Positions 47,223 to 55,767 of a DNA stretch of 64,000 bases are shown here, piece by piece. This DNA comes from Gammaproteobacteria bacterium (GTDB taxonomy: Bacteria > Pseudomonadota > Gammaproteobacteria > Pseudomonadales > Azotimanducaceae). Position 1 is the first letter of the stretch, and every line of letters starts with the position of its first letter. Under the pieces are notes generated by a model that ran no database searches, was not told where the DNA came from, and saw only the letters and a list, made by a program, of their open reading frames with translations. The translations under genes were made by a program, and so were the position numbers. The stretch spans positions 1 to 64,000 of the forward strand of contig JAPOYI010000031.1 in assembly GCA_026706665.1 (NCBI GenBank), read 5' to 3'.

Positions 47223-47462
47223 ATGAACGCGCCCGTAGAACAATCGACGCTTGCAGACAGGATCCGCGATCACCTCGGTGCGGCCGAGGTCGAGGTCGCC
47301 GGCGAGGGGAACCGTTTCGACGTGTTTGTCGCAAGCGCGGCCTTCAGGGGCCTGAGCCGCGTCAGGCAGCAGCAACTCGTTTACGAGGCCATTGGCGACC
47401 TGATCCGCGACGGGACCGTTCACGCGGTTACCATTCGCACCGTAGTCGCGGGCGATCCCTAG
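47223..47462 (+). CDS. ibaG: BolA-family protein IbaG
   Basis: From the ATG at 47223 the product is 79 residues. RIRDHLGAAEVEVAGEGNRF then FDVFVASAAFRGLSRVRQQQ LVYEAIGDL follows the BolA fold, with the short length of IbaG. BolA-like proteins bind [2Fe-2S] clusters with monothiol glutaredoxins. The frame is open back to 47112 but those residues are not conserved. Downstream hisD starts 3 bp later; the usual murA and hisG between them are absent, as is the mla cluster that usually precedes ibaG. Confidence 0.85.
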   Translation: MNAPVEQSTLADRIRDHLGAAEVEVAGEGNRFDVFVASAAFRGLSRVRQQQLVYEAIGDLIRDGTVHAVTIRTVVAGDP

Positions 47463-47465
47463 TCC

Positions 47466-48770
47466 ATGATCAACCGCCTGGACACGGCATCACGCGACTT
47501 CGATGATGCGCTGGAAAGGCTTATCCGTTGGGATGATCCGTCCCGGCGCGAAGCCGAGGAATCTGTCGCCGCAGTGCTGCGGGATGTGCGGGAGCGCGGC
47601 GACGCGGCCCTGCTCGACTACACGGCACGATTCGATGGAGTGGCCGCGCCCGCCGTAGACGCGCTGCGGATCGACGCCGGGATGCTCTCCGACTGTCGAC
47701 AGCGCTTGCCCGAACCGCAGGCTGAAGCTCTCGTCACGGCAGCGCGGCGCATCCGGCGCTACCACGAACTGCAACTCCGGCAAGGTGGAGCATTCGAGTA
47801 CGAGGACGGTCTGGGCAATCGGCTCGGTCAACGCCTCATGCCGCTTGACCGCGTTGGCGTTTACGTGCCCGGCGGGCAGGCCGCGTATCCGTCCACGGTC
47901 CTGATGACGGTGATTCCCGCGCGGGTGGCGGGCGTTCGCGAGGTGGCAGTCACGGTGCCGGCCCCGAACGGCGAGCGGAACGAACACGTCCTGGCGGCGC
48001 TTGACATCGCCGGCGTGGATGAAGTCTTCGCCATCGGCGGGGCGCAGGCCATCGCGGCCCTGGCCTTCGGTACCGAGACGGTTGCCAGGGTGGACAAGAT
48101 CGTCGGTCCCGGGGGCGCCCATGTCGCTGCCGCCAAGCGCCAGGTGTTCGGTCCCGTGGGGATCGACAGCATCGCCGGTCCGAGCGAGGTGCTGATCGTT
48201 GCCGACGGCAGCGTGCCGGTGCACTGGACGGTGCTCGACATGTTCTCCCAGTCCGAACACGACGCGGCGGCGCAGGCACTGCTGCTTTGTCCTGATGCCG
48301 GCTACCTCGACGCCGTGGCGCACCGGATGGAAGCAGCGCTGCCGGAAATGGCGCGCGCCCGGATCATCGGGGCCTCGCTCGGCGCCCGGGGCGCGCTGAT
48401 CAGGACCCGTGACCTCGACGAGGCCGTGGCCATCGCGAACCGCGTCGCGCCGGAACACCTGCAGCTCGCGGTGGCCGATCCCGAGGCGTTGCTGCCTCGC
48501 GTACGAAACGCCGGAGCGATCTTTCTCGGCGGCTATTCCGCGGAAGTATTCGGCGACTACAGCGCGGGACCGAGTCATGTGCTGCCGACGTTCGGCACCG
48601 CGCGGTACGCCTCGCCCCTGGGCGTCGCAGACTTTCTCAGGCGCAGTTCGGTCATCCGAATCGGTCGCCGGGGCGTGCCGGAGCTGGCGAGAACCGCAGC
48701 CACCATCGCGGAGGTGGAGGGGCTCGGGGCCCACGCCCTGGCGGCGCTGGCGCGACTCGACGAAAGCTGA
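47466..48770 (+). CDS. hisD: Histidinol dehydrogenase
   Basis: The product is 434 residues. MPLDRVGVYVPGGQAAYPST and VDKIVGPGGAHVAAAKRQVF are the nucleotide-binding and core blocks. IDSIAGPSEVLIVAD, FSQSEHDAAAQALLLCPD (zinc and substrate ligands) and SAGPSHVLPTFGTARYASPL are also typical. HisD oxidises histidinol to histidine in two NAD+-dependent steps. It stands alone here, without hisG or hisC, between ibaG and zapE, and probably shares the ibaG transcript. Confidence 0.96.
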   Translation: MINRLDTASRDFDDALERLIRWDDPSRREAEESVAAVLRDVRERGDAALLDYTARFDGVAAPAVDALRIDAGMLSDCRQRLPEPQAEALVTAARRIRRYHELQLRQGGAFEYEDGLGNRLGQRLMPLDRVGVYVPGGQAAYPSTVLMTVIPARVAGVREVAVTVPAPNGERNEHVLAALDIAGVDEVFAIGGAQAIAALAFGTETVARVDKIVGPGGAHVAAAKRQVFGPVGIDSIAGPSEVLIVADGSVPVHWTVLDMFSQSEHDAAAQALLLCPDAGYLDAVAHRMEAALPEMARARIIGASLGARGALIRTRDLDEAVAIANRVAPEHLQLAVADPEALLPRVRNAGAIFLGGYSAEVFGDYSAGPSHVLPTFGTARYASPLGVADFLRRSSVIRIGRRGVPELARTAATIAEVEGLGAHALAALARLDES

Positions 48771-48781
48771 CGCCGCGCGGC

Positions 48782-49858
48782 ATGTCGCCGGGGGAAGCGC
48801 ATGACCGGAATATCGTCTCCCGGGGCTTGATCCGGGATTCCGGACAGGCGGAGGCAGTGGCGGCGCTGGACGACGTGCACCGGCGTGTCGCGAACGCCGA
48901 GACCCCGTTCTGGCCCCGGATTCTGGGACGTCGACGGAACGCCGCACCCACGGGCCTCTACCTGTGGGGCGGCGTCGGCCGCGGCAAGACCTACCTGATG
49001 GACCTGTTCTTCGAGTGCCTGCCATTCGAAGCGAAATACCGGATGCACTTTCACCGTTTCATGCGTCGCGTGCACGACGACCTCAAATCGCTGGATGGTG
49101 TGGCCAACCCGCTTAAGCATGTCGCGGAGCGCATGGCGGGGGAGGGCCGCGTGCTCTGCTTCGACGAATTCTCGGTTTCGGACATCGGCGATGCAATGAT
49201 CCTCGGCGAACTGCTGGGGGGCCTGTTCGACCGCGGTGTCACCGTGGTGGCGACGTCGAACACCGAACCGTCCCGGCTGTATGAGAATGGCCTGCAGCGG
49301 CGCCGCTTCCTTCCTGCTATCGAACGCATTCGGTCGCACATGCGGACACTGCACATCGGTGACGGGGTCGATTACCGGTTGCAGGTGCTTGCGGCCGACG
49401 ACACCTACCTTCACCCGGCCTCGGACGAAACGGAACGGCGCCTCGCCTCATCGTTCACCTCCCTTGCGCCCCGCGGACAGGTGGACTCGTCGATCGAAAT
49501 CAACGGCCGCCTGATTCCTGCCAGGGGTTCGGGTGACGGCGCCGCCTGGTTCGACTTCCTCGATATCTGCGGCGGTCCCCGCAGCGCGAACGACTATATC
49601 GAGGTCTCACGGGAGTTCCACACGGTCCTGGTAAGCGGCGTACCGCGTTTCGACGCCGGCAGCGAGGACCTGGCGCGGCGCTTTGTTGCCCTCGTCGACG
49701 AGTTCTACGACCGGCGCGTCAATCTCGTGTTGTCGGCCGCCTGCGAAATCGGCCGTCTTTACCGTGGACACCGCCTGGAAGTGGAATTCGAGCGCACCCG
49801 GAGCCGCCTGCGCGAGATGCGTTCGGCCGATTATCTCGGACGCACCCACAAGCCCTGA
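48782..49858 (+). CDS. zapE: Cell-division ATPase ZapE (AFG1-like)
   Basis: The product is 358 residues. Walker A is GGVGRGKTYLMDLF, FHRFMRRVHDDLKSL is the AFG1 hallmark, LCFDEFSVSDIGDAMIL is Walker B, and VTVVATSNTEPSRLYENGLQ then RRRFLPAI is the sensor block. ZapE acts at the division ring in E. coli and AFG1 acts in mitochondrial protein quality control. It starts 11 bp after hisD. In related genomes zapE also precedes rplM. Confidence 0.94.
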   Translation: MSPGEAHDRNIVSRGLIRDSGQAEAVAALDDVHRRVANAETPFWPRILGRRRNAAPTGLYLWGGVGRGKTYLMDLFFECLPFEAKYRMHFHRFMRRVHDDLKSLDGVANPLKHVAERMAGEGRVLCFDEFSVSDIGDAMILGELLGGLFDRGVTVVATSNTEPSRLYENGLQRRRFLPAIERIRSHMRTLHIGDGVDYRLQVLAADDTYLHPASDETERRLASSFTSLAPRGQVDSSIEINGRLIPARGSGDGAAWFDFLDICGGPRSANDYIEVSREFHTVLVSGVPRFDAGSEDLARRFVALVDEFYDRRVNLVLSAACEIGRLYRGHRLEVEFERTRSRLREMRSADYLGRTHKP

Positions 49859-49908
49859 GCGCGTATCCCTGAACCCGCCCGGGAACCCGCCGGGAACGTG
49901 CACGTTGG

Positions 49909-49937
49909 TTGCGATTGCGGGGGTCGGCCGGTAAAAT
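49909..49937 (+). promoter_or_regulatory. Promoter of the rplM-rpsI operon
   Basis: TTGCGA (49909-49914), an exact 17-bp spacer and TAAAAT (49932-49937) lie 27 bp before the rplM ATG. The -10 matches 5 of 6 and the spacing is ideal. The position in the 106-bp gap after zapE supports it. Confidence 0.65.
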
Positions 49938-49964
49938 CGCGCCTCCGAAATTCAGGCCCTCCGG

Positions 49965-50402
49965 ATGAAGACCCTGAGCGCGCGTCCACAGGACGTCCAG
50001 CACGACTGGTATGTCGTGGATGCCGAGAATCAGACGCTTGGGCGTTTGGCGGCGGCGGTCGCGCGACGGTTGCGCGGCAAGCACAAGGCCTCGTATACGC
50101 CCCATGTGGATACCGGGGACTACATCGTGGTGGTGAACGCGGAGAAGGTTCGCGTCACGGGCAAGAAGCACACCGACAAGGTCTACTACCGGCATAGCGG
50201 CTACCCTGGCGGCATCAAGGCGGCACGTTTCGAAGAGATGATTGAGAAGCACCCCGAGAGGGTGATCGAGAAGGCGGTCAAAGGCATGCTCCCCCGCAAT
50301 CCGCTCGGCCGGGCCGTACTCCGCAAGCTCAAGGTCTACGCGGGGTCCGAGCACCCCCACTCGGCGCAGCAGCCGAAGCCGCTGCAGTTGCAGGTCCGAT
50401 AA
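49965..50402 (+). CDS. rplM: 50S ribosomal protein L13
   Basis: The product is 145 residues. It has the L13 landmarks [53 protein letters not shown] and [20 protein letters not shown]. It binds 23S rRNA early in 50S assembly. rpsI follows 46 bp later, the standard pair. The short gap holds a tandem repeat. Confidence 0.98.
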   Translation: MKTLSARPQDVQHDWYVVDAENQTLGRLAAAVARRLRGKHKASYTPHVDTGDYIVVVNAEKVRVTGKKHTDKVYYRHSGYPGGIKAARFEEMIEKHPERVIEKAVKGMLPRNPLGRAVLRKLKVYAGSEHPHSAQQPKPLQLQVR

Positions 50403-50404
50403 GG

Positions 50405-50441
50405 CTGGTGGATAGGACTGGTGGATAGGACTGGCGGAGAG
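50405..50441 (+). repeat. Tandem repeat in the rplM-rpsI gap
   Basis: CTGGTGGATAGGA occurs twice in tandem (50405-50417, 50418-50430), followed by a partial third copy CTGGCGGAGAG that provides the GGAGAG-type ribosome-binding site of rpsI. It is probably slippage-derived. Confidence 0.75.
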
Positions 50442-50448
50442 TAATCGA

Positions 50449-50841
50449 ATGGCAGAGCCTTACAGCTATGGCACGGGTCGGCGCAAGACGTCCACGGCGC
50501 GGGTGTTCATGTCTCCCGGCAACGGCCGCATCATCGTCAACGGTCGGCCCATCGACGAGTACTTTGGTCGTGAAACAGCCCGCATGATTATCCGGCAGCC
50601 GCTGGAGGTGGCCGGCGTCGTGGATCGGTTCGATATCAGGGTTACGGTGAAAGGCGGTGGCGCATCCGGACAGGCGGGTGCGATTCGTCACGGCGTGGCG
50701 CGCGCATTGGTGGAGTACGACGAGACGATGCGCGCGGATTTGCGCCGAGCGGGTTTCATTACGCGCGATGCGAGAGAAGTGGAACGCAAGAAGGTGGGCC
50801 TGCGCAAGGCCCGCAAGCGTCCGCAGTTCTCCAAGCGTTAG
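50449..50841 (+). CDS. rpsI: 30S ribosomal protein S9
   Basis: The product is 130 residues. [20 protein letters not shown], the [19 protein letters not shown] block and the C-terminal [17 protein letters not shown] are diagnostic. The basic tail ending S-K-R reaches the P-site tRNA. It is co-transcribed with rplM, and petA follows after 64 bp. Confidence 0.98.
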   Translation: MAEPYSYGTGRRKTSTARVFMSPGNGRIIVNGRPIDEYFGRETARMIIRQPLEVAGVVDRFDIRVTVKGGGASGQAGAIRHGVARALVEYDETMRADLRRAGFITRDAREVERKKVGLRKARKRPQFSKR

Positions 50842-50905
50842 TGCCGTTTCCCGTTATGGGAAAGCAACGCAACGCGCCGGTTGAGTTGAGGGAGAGGTCT
50901 CCTCT

Positions 50906-51517
50906 TTGAGTGATGTAGAGTCTGACGACGGCTGCCCGAACGAGGGTGACGCGGGCAACGTGGACAAGGCGCGGCGCCGTTTGCTGGTTGGATCGACCGC
51001 GGTCGTCGGTGGTATCGGCGTCGCCGGGGCGGCAGTGCCGTTTATCGCTTCCTGGAATCCCAGTGCCAGGGCACGTGCCCTGGGCGCGCCCATCGAGGTG
51101 GATATCTCGAAGTTGAAGCCGGGAGAGATGCTGGGTCCGATACCTGCCTGGCGAGGCCGCCCCGTATTCGTGGTACGGCGAACAGCCGAAACCGTTGAAC
51201 GTCTTGTTTCGGAAGATGCCGACCTCGCCGATCCGGATTCGAAAAACGCCGAGATGCAACCGGTGTACGCGAAGAACGCATGGCGTTCACGGCGCCCCGA
51301 GATCGGCGTGTACCTGGGACTCTGTACCCACCTCGGCTGCTCGCCGAAGTTCCGCGGCGAGGAGGGGACGTTTTTCTGCGTTTGTCACGGGTCGATATTC
51401 GATCTGGCGGGGCGGGTGTTCAAGAACAAGCCGGCGCCGGACAACCTGCCGGTGCCGCCCTACCGTTTCGAGACGGACAACCTGATCGTCATCGGAGAGG
51501 ACGAGGAGACCGCTTAG
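50906..51517 (+). CDS. petA: Ubiquinol-cytochrome c reductase Rieske iron-sulfur subunit
   Basis: The product is 203 residues from a TTG start at 50906, preceded by GGGAGAGG. An ARRRLLVGSTAVVGGIG segment is the Tat-type signal anchor. The [2Fe-2S] ligands are in CTHLGCSP and CVCHGSIFD (the usual CPCHGS has V here). It transfers electrons from ubiquinol to cytochrome c1 in complex III. petB starts 1 bp after the stop. Confidence 0.95.
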   Translation: MSDVESDDGCPNEGDAGNVDKARRRLLVGSTAVVGGIGVAGAAVPFIASWNPSARARALGAPIEVDISKLKPGEMLGPIPAWRGRPVFVVRRTAETVERLVSEDADLADPDSKNAEMQPVYAKNAWRSRRPEIGVYLGLCTHLGCSPKFRGEEGTFFCVCHGSIFDLAGRVFKNKPAPDNLPVPPYRFETDNLIVIGEDEETA

Positions 51518-51518
51518 C

Positions 51519-52796
51519 ATGGCGGAGTCTGCCGGGCGCCCGGGGAGATTACCCCTCGCAGAACGCTGGGTTCGTTTCGTCGCCTGGCTCGATGAGCGCA
51601 TGCCGCTCACGGAGACCGTCGAGTACCACGCCACGAAGTACTACGCCCCGAAGAACCTGAACTTCTGGTACTGCTTCGGCGTCTTCGCCCTCTTTGTTCT
51701 CGTCGTTCAGATCGTCAGCGGTATCTGGCTGGCCATGATGTATGTGCCGGACGGGGACGGCGCGTTCGCCTCCGTCGAGTACATCATGCGCGACGTGGAC
51801 CATGGATATCTCCTTCGCTACATCCACTCCACGGGGGCCTCGGCATTTTTCCTGGTCATCTACCTGCACATGTTTCGCGGGCTGGCATACGGTTCCTACC
51901 GGCAGCCGAGGGAACTCCTCTGGCTGATCGGCATGGCGATCTACCTGGTCCTCATGATGGAGGGGTTCTTCGGCTACCTGCTGCCCTGGGGGAACATGTC
52001 GTACTGGGGGGCGCAGGTGATCGTCTCGCTGGTCGGCGCGGTGCCGGTGATCGGCCCGGACCTGATGCAGTGGGTGCGAGGCGACTACCTGATGTCGGAA
52101 ATCACGCTGAACCGTTTCTATTCGCTGCATGTCGTCGCGTTGCCCCTGCTGCTCGTGGGCCTCGTGTTCCTGCACGTAGTCACGTTGCATCACGTCGGTT
52201 CGAACAATCCGGACGGCATCGAGATCAAGGATCGGAAGGACGCATCAGGAAAACCGCTTGACGGCATTCCCTTCCACCCCTACTACACGGTGCACGATTT
52301 TCGTGCACTCATCGTGTTCCTGTTCGCGTTCTGCGCGGTCATGTTCTACGCGCCGGAGATGTTCGGCTACTTCATCGAGAAGCCGAACTTCGAGCAGGCC
52401 GACCCTCTGAAGACGCCTGAACACATCGCGCCGGTCTGGTACTACACGCCCTTCTACGCGATGCTGCGGGCCACCACCTTCCCGCTGTTCGGCTTGCCCG
52501 CCAAGTTCTGGGGGCTGATCGTGATGGCGGGCGCCATATTGATCCCAGCGACACTGCCCTGGCTCGATCGCAGCCGTGTTCGCTCCATTCGTCACAAGGG
52601 CGCGCTGTCCAAACTGATGCTGGCGATCTTCGTGGTCAGCTTTCTCATCCTCGGCTACCTGGGAACGATCCCCGCGTCGACCCCTGCCACGGTGGCGGCC
52701 CAGGTCTTCACGCTGCTTTACTTTTCGTACTTCCTTCTCATGCCGTGGTATACGCGCGTCGAGCGCACCGGGCCGGTTCCGGATCGGGTGACGTGA
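51519..52796 (+). CDS. petB: Cytochrome b subunit of the bc1 complex
   Basis: The product is 425 residues with eight or nine membrane segments. The haem-binding histidines lie in YIHSTGASAFFLVIYLHMFR and SLHVVALPLLLVGLVFLHVV. PEWYY-type PVWYYTPFYAMLRA is the Qo-site block. The extra C-terminal helix after 370 is normal in proteobacteria. It oxidises and reduces ubiquinone at the Qo and Qi sites. Its stop overlaps the petC GTG start. Confidence 0.97.
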   Translation: MAESAGRPGRLPLAERWVRFVAWLDERMPLTETVEYHATKYYAPKNLNFWYCFGVFALFVLVVQIVSGIWLAMMYVPDGDGAFASVEYIMRDVDHGYLLRYIHSTGASAFFLVIYLHMFRGLAYGSYRQPRELLWLIGMAIYLVLMMEGFFGYLLPWGNMSYWGAQVIVSLVGAVPVIGPDLMQWVRGDYLMSEITLNRFYSLHVVALPLLLVGLVFLHVVTLHHVGSNNPDGIEIKDRKDASGKPLDGIPFHPYYTVHDFRALIVFLFAFCAVMFYAPEMFGYFIEKPNFEQADPLKTPEHIAPVWYYTPFYAMLRATTFPLFGLPAKFWGLIVMAGAILIPATLPWLDRSRVRSIRHKGALSKLMLAIFVVSFLILGYLGTIPASTPATVAAQVFTLLYFSYFLLMPWYTRVERTGPVPDRVT

Positions 52797-53668
52797 GCCT
52801 GCGAACGACCGGTTTCCTTCCGGGACCATCGGGTTTCCGCCTGTTCGGGTTGCGAGGCGTTGTCCTGGCGCTCTCCCTCATGTTCGGTGCGGGTGCCGGC
52901 GCCGCCGAGTCGGACTGGCCGTTGCGGTCGATGCAGCCGGACCTTCACGACGCGGCTTCGCTCCAGCGGGGGGTCAAGTACTACGTCAACTATTGCCTCG
53001 GGTGCCACTCGTTGAAGTTCCAGCGCTACGAACGCACTGCGGTCGACCTCGGCGTACCCGAAGAGCTCTTCCTGGAAAACCTGGTCTTCACCAACCAGAA
53101 GATCGGCGAGTTGATGGCCACCTCGATGCCCGCCGAAGAGTCCAAGGCCTGGTTCGGCGCAGCGCCGCCGGACCTCACCATGGTGGCGCGCGTTCGGGGG
53201 GTGGACTGGCTCTACAACTACCTGATGACGTTCTACATCGACGAAGATCGACCGTTCGGCGTGAACAACAAGGTCTTCCCCAATGTCGGGATGCCGAACG
53301 TCCTGATGGAACTTCAGGGAGAGCAGCGGGAAGCCGGATGCGGCCCGGAGCCTTTTGACCTGCTGGCCGGTGAAGAGGCGGTGCTGGGCGGGTTCCTGGC
53401 GTTGACGTCGGAGGATCGACAGAAGCGGGAAGAAGAGATCGGGCGGCGCAACCGCTGCGACAGCCTCGCGGTCGAGGCGGGGACGGGGATCTTGAGCGAA
53501 GGAGATTTCGACCGGGCCGTATACGACATCGTCAACTTCCTCTACTACGTGGGCGAGCCGACGCGCCTGGAACGCGAGCGACTGGGAGTCTATGTCCTCC
53601 TGTTCCTGGGTCTCCTGTTCGTGTTCGCCTACCTGCTCAATCGCGAGTACTGGAAGGACATCCACTGA
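52793..53668 (+). CDS. petC: Cytochrome c1 subunit of the bc1 complex
   Basis: From the GTG at 52793 the product is 291 residues. A signal peptide (GVVLALSLMFGAGAGAAE) precedes the haem c site YCLGCHSLKFQRYER. The sixth haem ligand is the Met in NVGMPNVL. A C-terminal anchor (LGVYVLLFLGLLFVFAYLLN) ends REYWKDIH. An insert with two extra cysteines (EAGCGPEP and RNRCDSL) may form a disulfide. It passes electrons to soluble cytochromes. It overlaps petB by 4 bp. Confidence 0.96.
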   Translation: MSLRTTGFLPGPSGFRLFGLRGVVLALSLMFGAGAGAAESDWPLRSMQPDLHDAASLQRGVKYYVNYCLGCHSLKFQRYERTAVDLGVPEELFLENLVFTNQKIGELMATSMPAEESKAWFGAAPPDLTMVARVRGVDWLYNYLMTFYIDEDRPFGVNNKVFPNVGMPNVLMELQGEQREAGCGPEPFDLLAGEEAVLGGFLALTSEDRQKREEEIGRRNRCDSLAVEAGTGILSEGDFDRAVYDIVNFLYYVGEPTRLERERLGVYVLLFLGLLFVFAYLLNREYWKDIH

Positions 53669-53685
53669 TCCTGCGCGAGGTGCCC

Positions 53686-54318
53686 ATGAGTATTGTCACC
53701 AGGCGATCGTCGATGACACTGTTTTCTGATGCGGCGGACCACTACAGCCATCGCGTGCGGATGGTCGTCGCGGAAAAGGGCGTGAACGTCGACATCGTAG
53801 ACGTCAGTCCGAGCAAGAAACCCGAGGACCTGGCCGAGATCAATCCCTACAACACGCTGCCTACGCTGCTCGACCGCGAACTGGTTCTGTTCGAGAGCAC
53901 GGTCATCATGGAATACCTCGACGAGCGTTTCCCCCACCCGCCGCTGCTACCGGTCTATCCCGTCGCGCGGGCGCAGAGCCGTTCGCTCATACACCGCATC
54001 GAGAAGGACTGGACCAGGAACGTCGATCTCCTCATGTCCGGAAGAAGCCGTGAGCCGACGTTGGCCAGGGCGCGCAAGGAGTTGACCGAGAGCATGATCA
54101 CCGTCGCGCCGATATTCGCGGACAAGCCGTTCTTCATGAGCGACGAATTCACCCTGGTCGATTGTTGCGTGGCGCCCATCCTCTGGCGGCTGAAGTACAT
54201 GGGCGTCAAGCTGCCGGAGCGCCAGGCGCGCCCGATGCGCAGGTACATGCGCGAGTTATTCGCCCGCCCGTCGTTCCGGGGAAGCCTCACCGAGACCGAA
54301 ATGGAAATGTACGACTGA
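53686..54318 (+). CDS. sspA: Stringent starvation protein A (GST-fold)
   Basis: The product is 210 residues from ATG 53686; a GTG at 53680 adds two. FSDAADHYSHRVRMVVAEKG, INPYNTLPTLLDRELVLFES and the VIMEYLDERFPHPPLLP block are SspA wording on a glutathione-S-transferase fold. SspA binds RNA polymerase in stationary phase and acid stress. It follows petABC and precedes sspB, the conserved order. Confidence 0.95.
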   Translation: MSIVTRRSSMTLFSDAADHYSHRVRMVVAEKGVNVDIVDVSPSKKPEDLAEINPYNTLPTLLDRELVLFESTVIMEYLDERFPHPPLLPVYPVARAQSRSLIHRIEKDWTRNVDLLMSGRSREPTLARARKELTESMITVAPIFADKPFFMSDEFTLVDCCVAPILWRLKYMGVKLPERQARPMRRYMRELFARPSFRGSLTETEMEMYD

Positions 54319-54319
54319 C

Positions 54320-54703
54320 GTGAATTCCTCCCGGCCCTACCTGGTGAACGCGCTCATCGACTGGATCTCGGACAACGACTGTACCCCCTTTGTCGTCGTT
54401 GCCGCCGATGTCGATGGTGTGGAGGTGCCCGCCGGCTACGTGGAAGCAAATCGAATCGTGCTCAATATCTCTTCGCGCGCGGTTCGCGATTTCGGCATTG
54501 CCGACGGGTTGATGACGTTCGACTCCCGCTTCGGCGGAACCCCTTTTCGCGTGGTCGTGCCTCTCGATGCGGTGATTGCCGTCTATGCCAGGGAGACGGG
54601 GCAGGGCATGGCATTCGAAGTCGGGACGGCAAACCTGCGTCCGACCGGGGATATCCCCGATACGCGTGGCCGGAAGCGACCGACCCTCACGGTGGTTCCC
54701 TGA
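54320..54703 (+). CDS. sspB: ClpXP adaptor protein SspB
   Basis: The product is 127 residues with a GTG start 1 bp after sspA. RPYLVNALIDWISDNDCTPF, VLNISSRAVRDFGI, MTFDSRFGGTPFRVVVPLDA and VIAVYARETGQGMAFE match the SspB peptide-binding domain. The tail ends KRPTLTVVP, close to the ClpX-binding XB motif at the end of other SspB proteins. SspB delivers ssrA-tagged proteins to ClpXP. Confidence 0.94.
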   Translation: MNSSRPYLVNALIDWISDNDCTPFVVVAADVDGVEVPAGYVEANRIVLNISSRAVRDFGIADGLMTFDSRFGGTPFRVVVPLDAVIAVYARETGQGMAFEVGTANLRPTGDIPDTRGRKRPTLTVVP

Positions 54704-54720
54704 GCCGTCGCCCGGAGTCC

Positions 54721-54865
54721 GCGCGGCTTGCATGGAAGTACGCCTCCTCCGCCGAACGGGGGAACGCTGGCACTTCCTTGCGCGTCAGCGGTCGGGGAAG
54801 CTCCTTTTCTCATGAGGGACACCTCTTGTGAGGGACACCCTCTCGCTCCCGGGGCTGAAGGCTCT
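54721..54865 (+). repeat. R1 structured repeat, copy d with internal insertion (between sspB and dolP)
   Basis: It begins GCGCGGCTTGCATGGAAG and ends GGGGCTGAAGGCTCT, at the dolP stop codon. Stem 1 GGAAGT/ACTTCC is perfect. Stem 2 is interrupted by about 45 bp containing TGAGGGACACC twice, related to the segment at the lptA end. The repeat fills the 160-bp gap between two convergent genes and might serve as a bidirectional terminator. Confidence 0.8.
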
Positions 54866-55388
54866 AATCGACGTACTCGAACACCTTGACGACTTTCTGG
54901 ACGCCGAAGACCGACCGCGCGATTTCGGCCGCCGCGTCGCCTGCCTGCCGGGGGAGGGTACCCATGAGGTAGATGACGCTGTTTTCGACCACCACCTTGA
55001 TAAGGTTCGCGTCCACGTTCTCGTCGCTCAAAAGTGCCGTCTTGACCTTTGTCTTCATCCACTTGTCGTTGGTCCGGACGCCGATGTTGGTGGGCGGCGC
55101 CACCTCGATTTCATTGTGGATCTTCCGCACTTTCCGTACCCGCTCGGCAGCCTCCTGTGCCGCGGTCTTGAGTTCCTCCGTCGGGAGTTGCCCCGCCAGC
55201 AACACCACCCCGTCCACGCTGACGACGATGAGGTGAGCGGGCTTCAGGCGCTCGTCAGCCTTGATTTCCCGCATGACGACGTGCTCGATACCGACATCGT
55301 CGATCAACGCGCCGGTCGTGCGTTTGCGAAGGTCTTCGCTTGCGCAGGACGTCAGCAACAGCAGGCCGGCGCAGAAACTAGCCCGCAT
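54864..55388 (-). CDS. dolP: BON-domain outer-membrane lipoprotein DolP (YraP)
   Basis: From the ATG at 55388, preceded by GGCGGGA, the product is 174 residues. A lipoprotein signal (RASFCAGLLLLTSC) is followed by two BON domains: LKPAHLIVVSVDGVVLLAGQ and DANLIKVVVENSVIYLMGTL. DolP guards outer-membrane integrity at the division site in E. coli. It lies 10 bp after yraN. Longer frames to 55475 overlap yraN and are not favoured. The diaA gene usually placed between yraN and dolP is absent. Confidence 0.92.
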   Translation of the reverse strand: MRASFCAGLLLLTSCASEDLRKRTTGALIDDVGIEHVVMREIKADERLKPAHLIVVSVDGVVLLAGQLPTEELKTAAQEAAERVRKVRKIHNEIEVAPPTNIGVRTNDKWMKTKVKTALLSDENVDANLIKVVVENSVIYLMGTLPRQAGDAAAEIARSVFGVQKVVKVFEYVD

Positions 55389-55398
55389 ATCCCGCCAA

Positions 55399-55767
55399 TC
55401 AGCTTCCCGTGAACGCATCTGCCACCCATTCGATTCGTCTGCCAAAGTTTGTCCTCGACACCGATACCACGTCAAACCGCGTCGGATCGGTGTCGTATTC
55501 CGGGTGCGCCTGGAGGAAGGACGCGGCGGTCCTCGTCAGGCGCCGCCGCTTCGCCGCGTCGACGGAATGAACCCCGTCGAGCCACGACCCGGGACCCCGG
55601 TAGCGTACCTCGATGAATACCACCACCGGCCCGTCGCGCATGACGAGATCGATCTCGCCGTACGGCCGCGAATAGTTCCGGGCGATGGTCTCGAGGCCGT
55701 GCCGTTCGAGGTGACGCCGCGCCTTGCGCTCGGCACGTTTACCGGCCCGCTGTCGCCAGGTCCGCAT
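55399..55767 (-). CDS. yraN: YraN/UPF0102 family nuclease-fold protein
   Basis: From the ATG at 55767 the product is 122 residues. KRAERKARRHLERHGLETIA then RNYSRPYGEIDLVMRDGPVV and VFIEVRYR form the PD-(D/E)XK-like core of the family, and the C-terminal DPTRFDVVSV is conserved. Its function is not established. It overlaps the 3' end of lpoA by 29 bp, as often seen for this pair. The frame to 55872 lies inside lpoA in another phase and is not supported. Confidence 0.9.
   Translation of the reverse strand: MRTWRQRAGKRAERKARRHLERHGLETIARNYSRPYGEIDLVMRDGPVVVFIEVRYRGPGSWLDGVHSVDAAKRRRLTRTAASFLQAHPEYDTDPTRFDVVSVSRTNFGRRIEWVADAFTGS

Noticed and set aside
47490..49025. A 511-codon minus-strand frame over hisD and zapE
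   Set aside because: It is antisense to two clear genes, with low-complexity translation.
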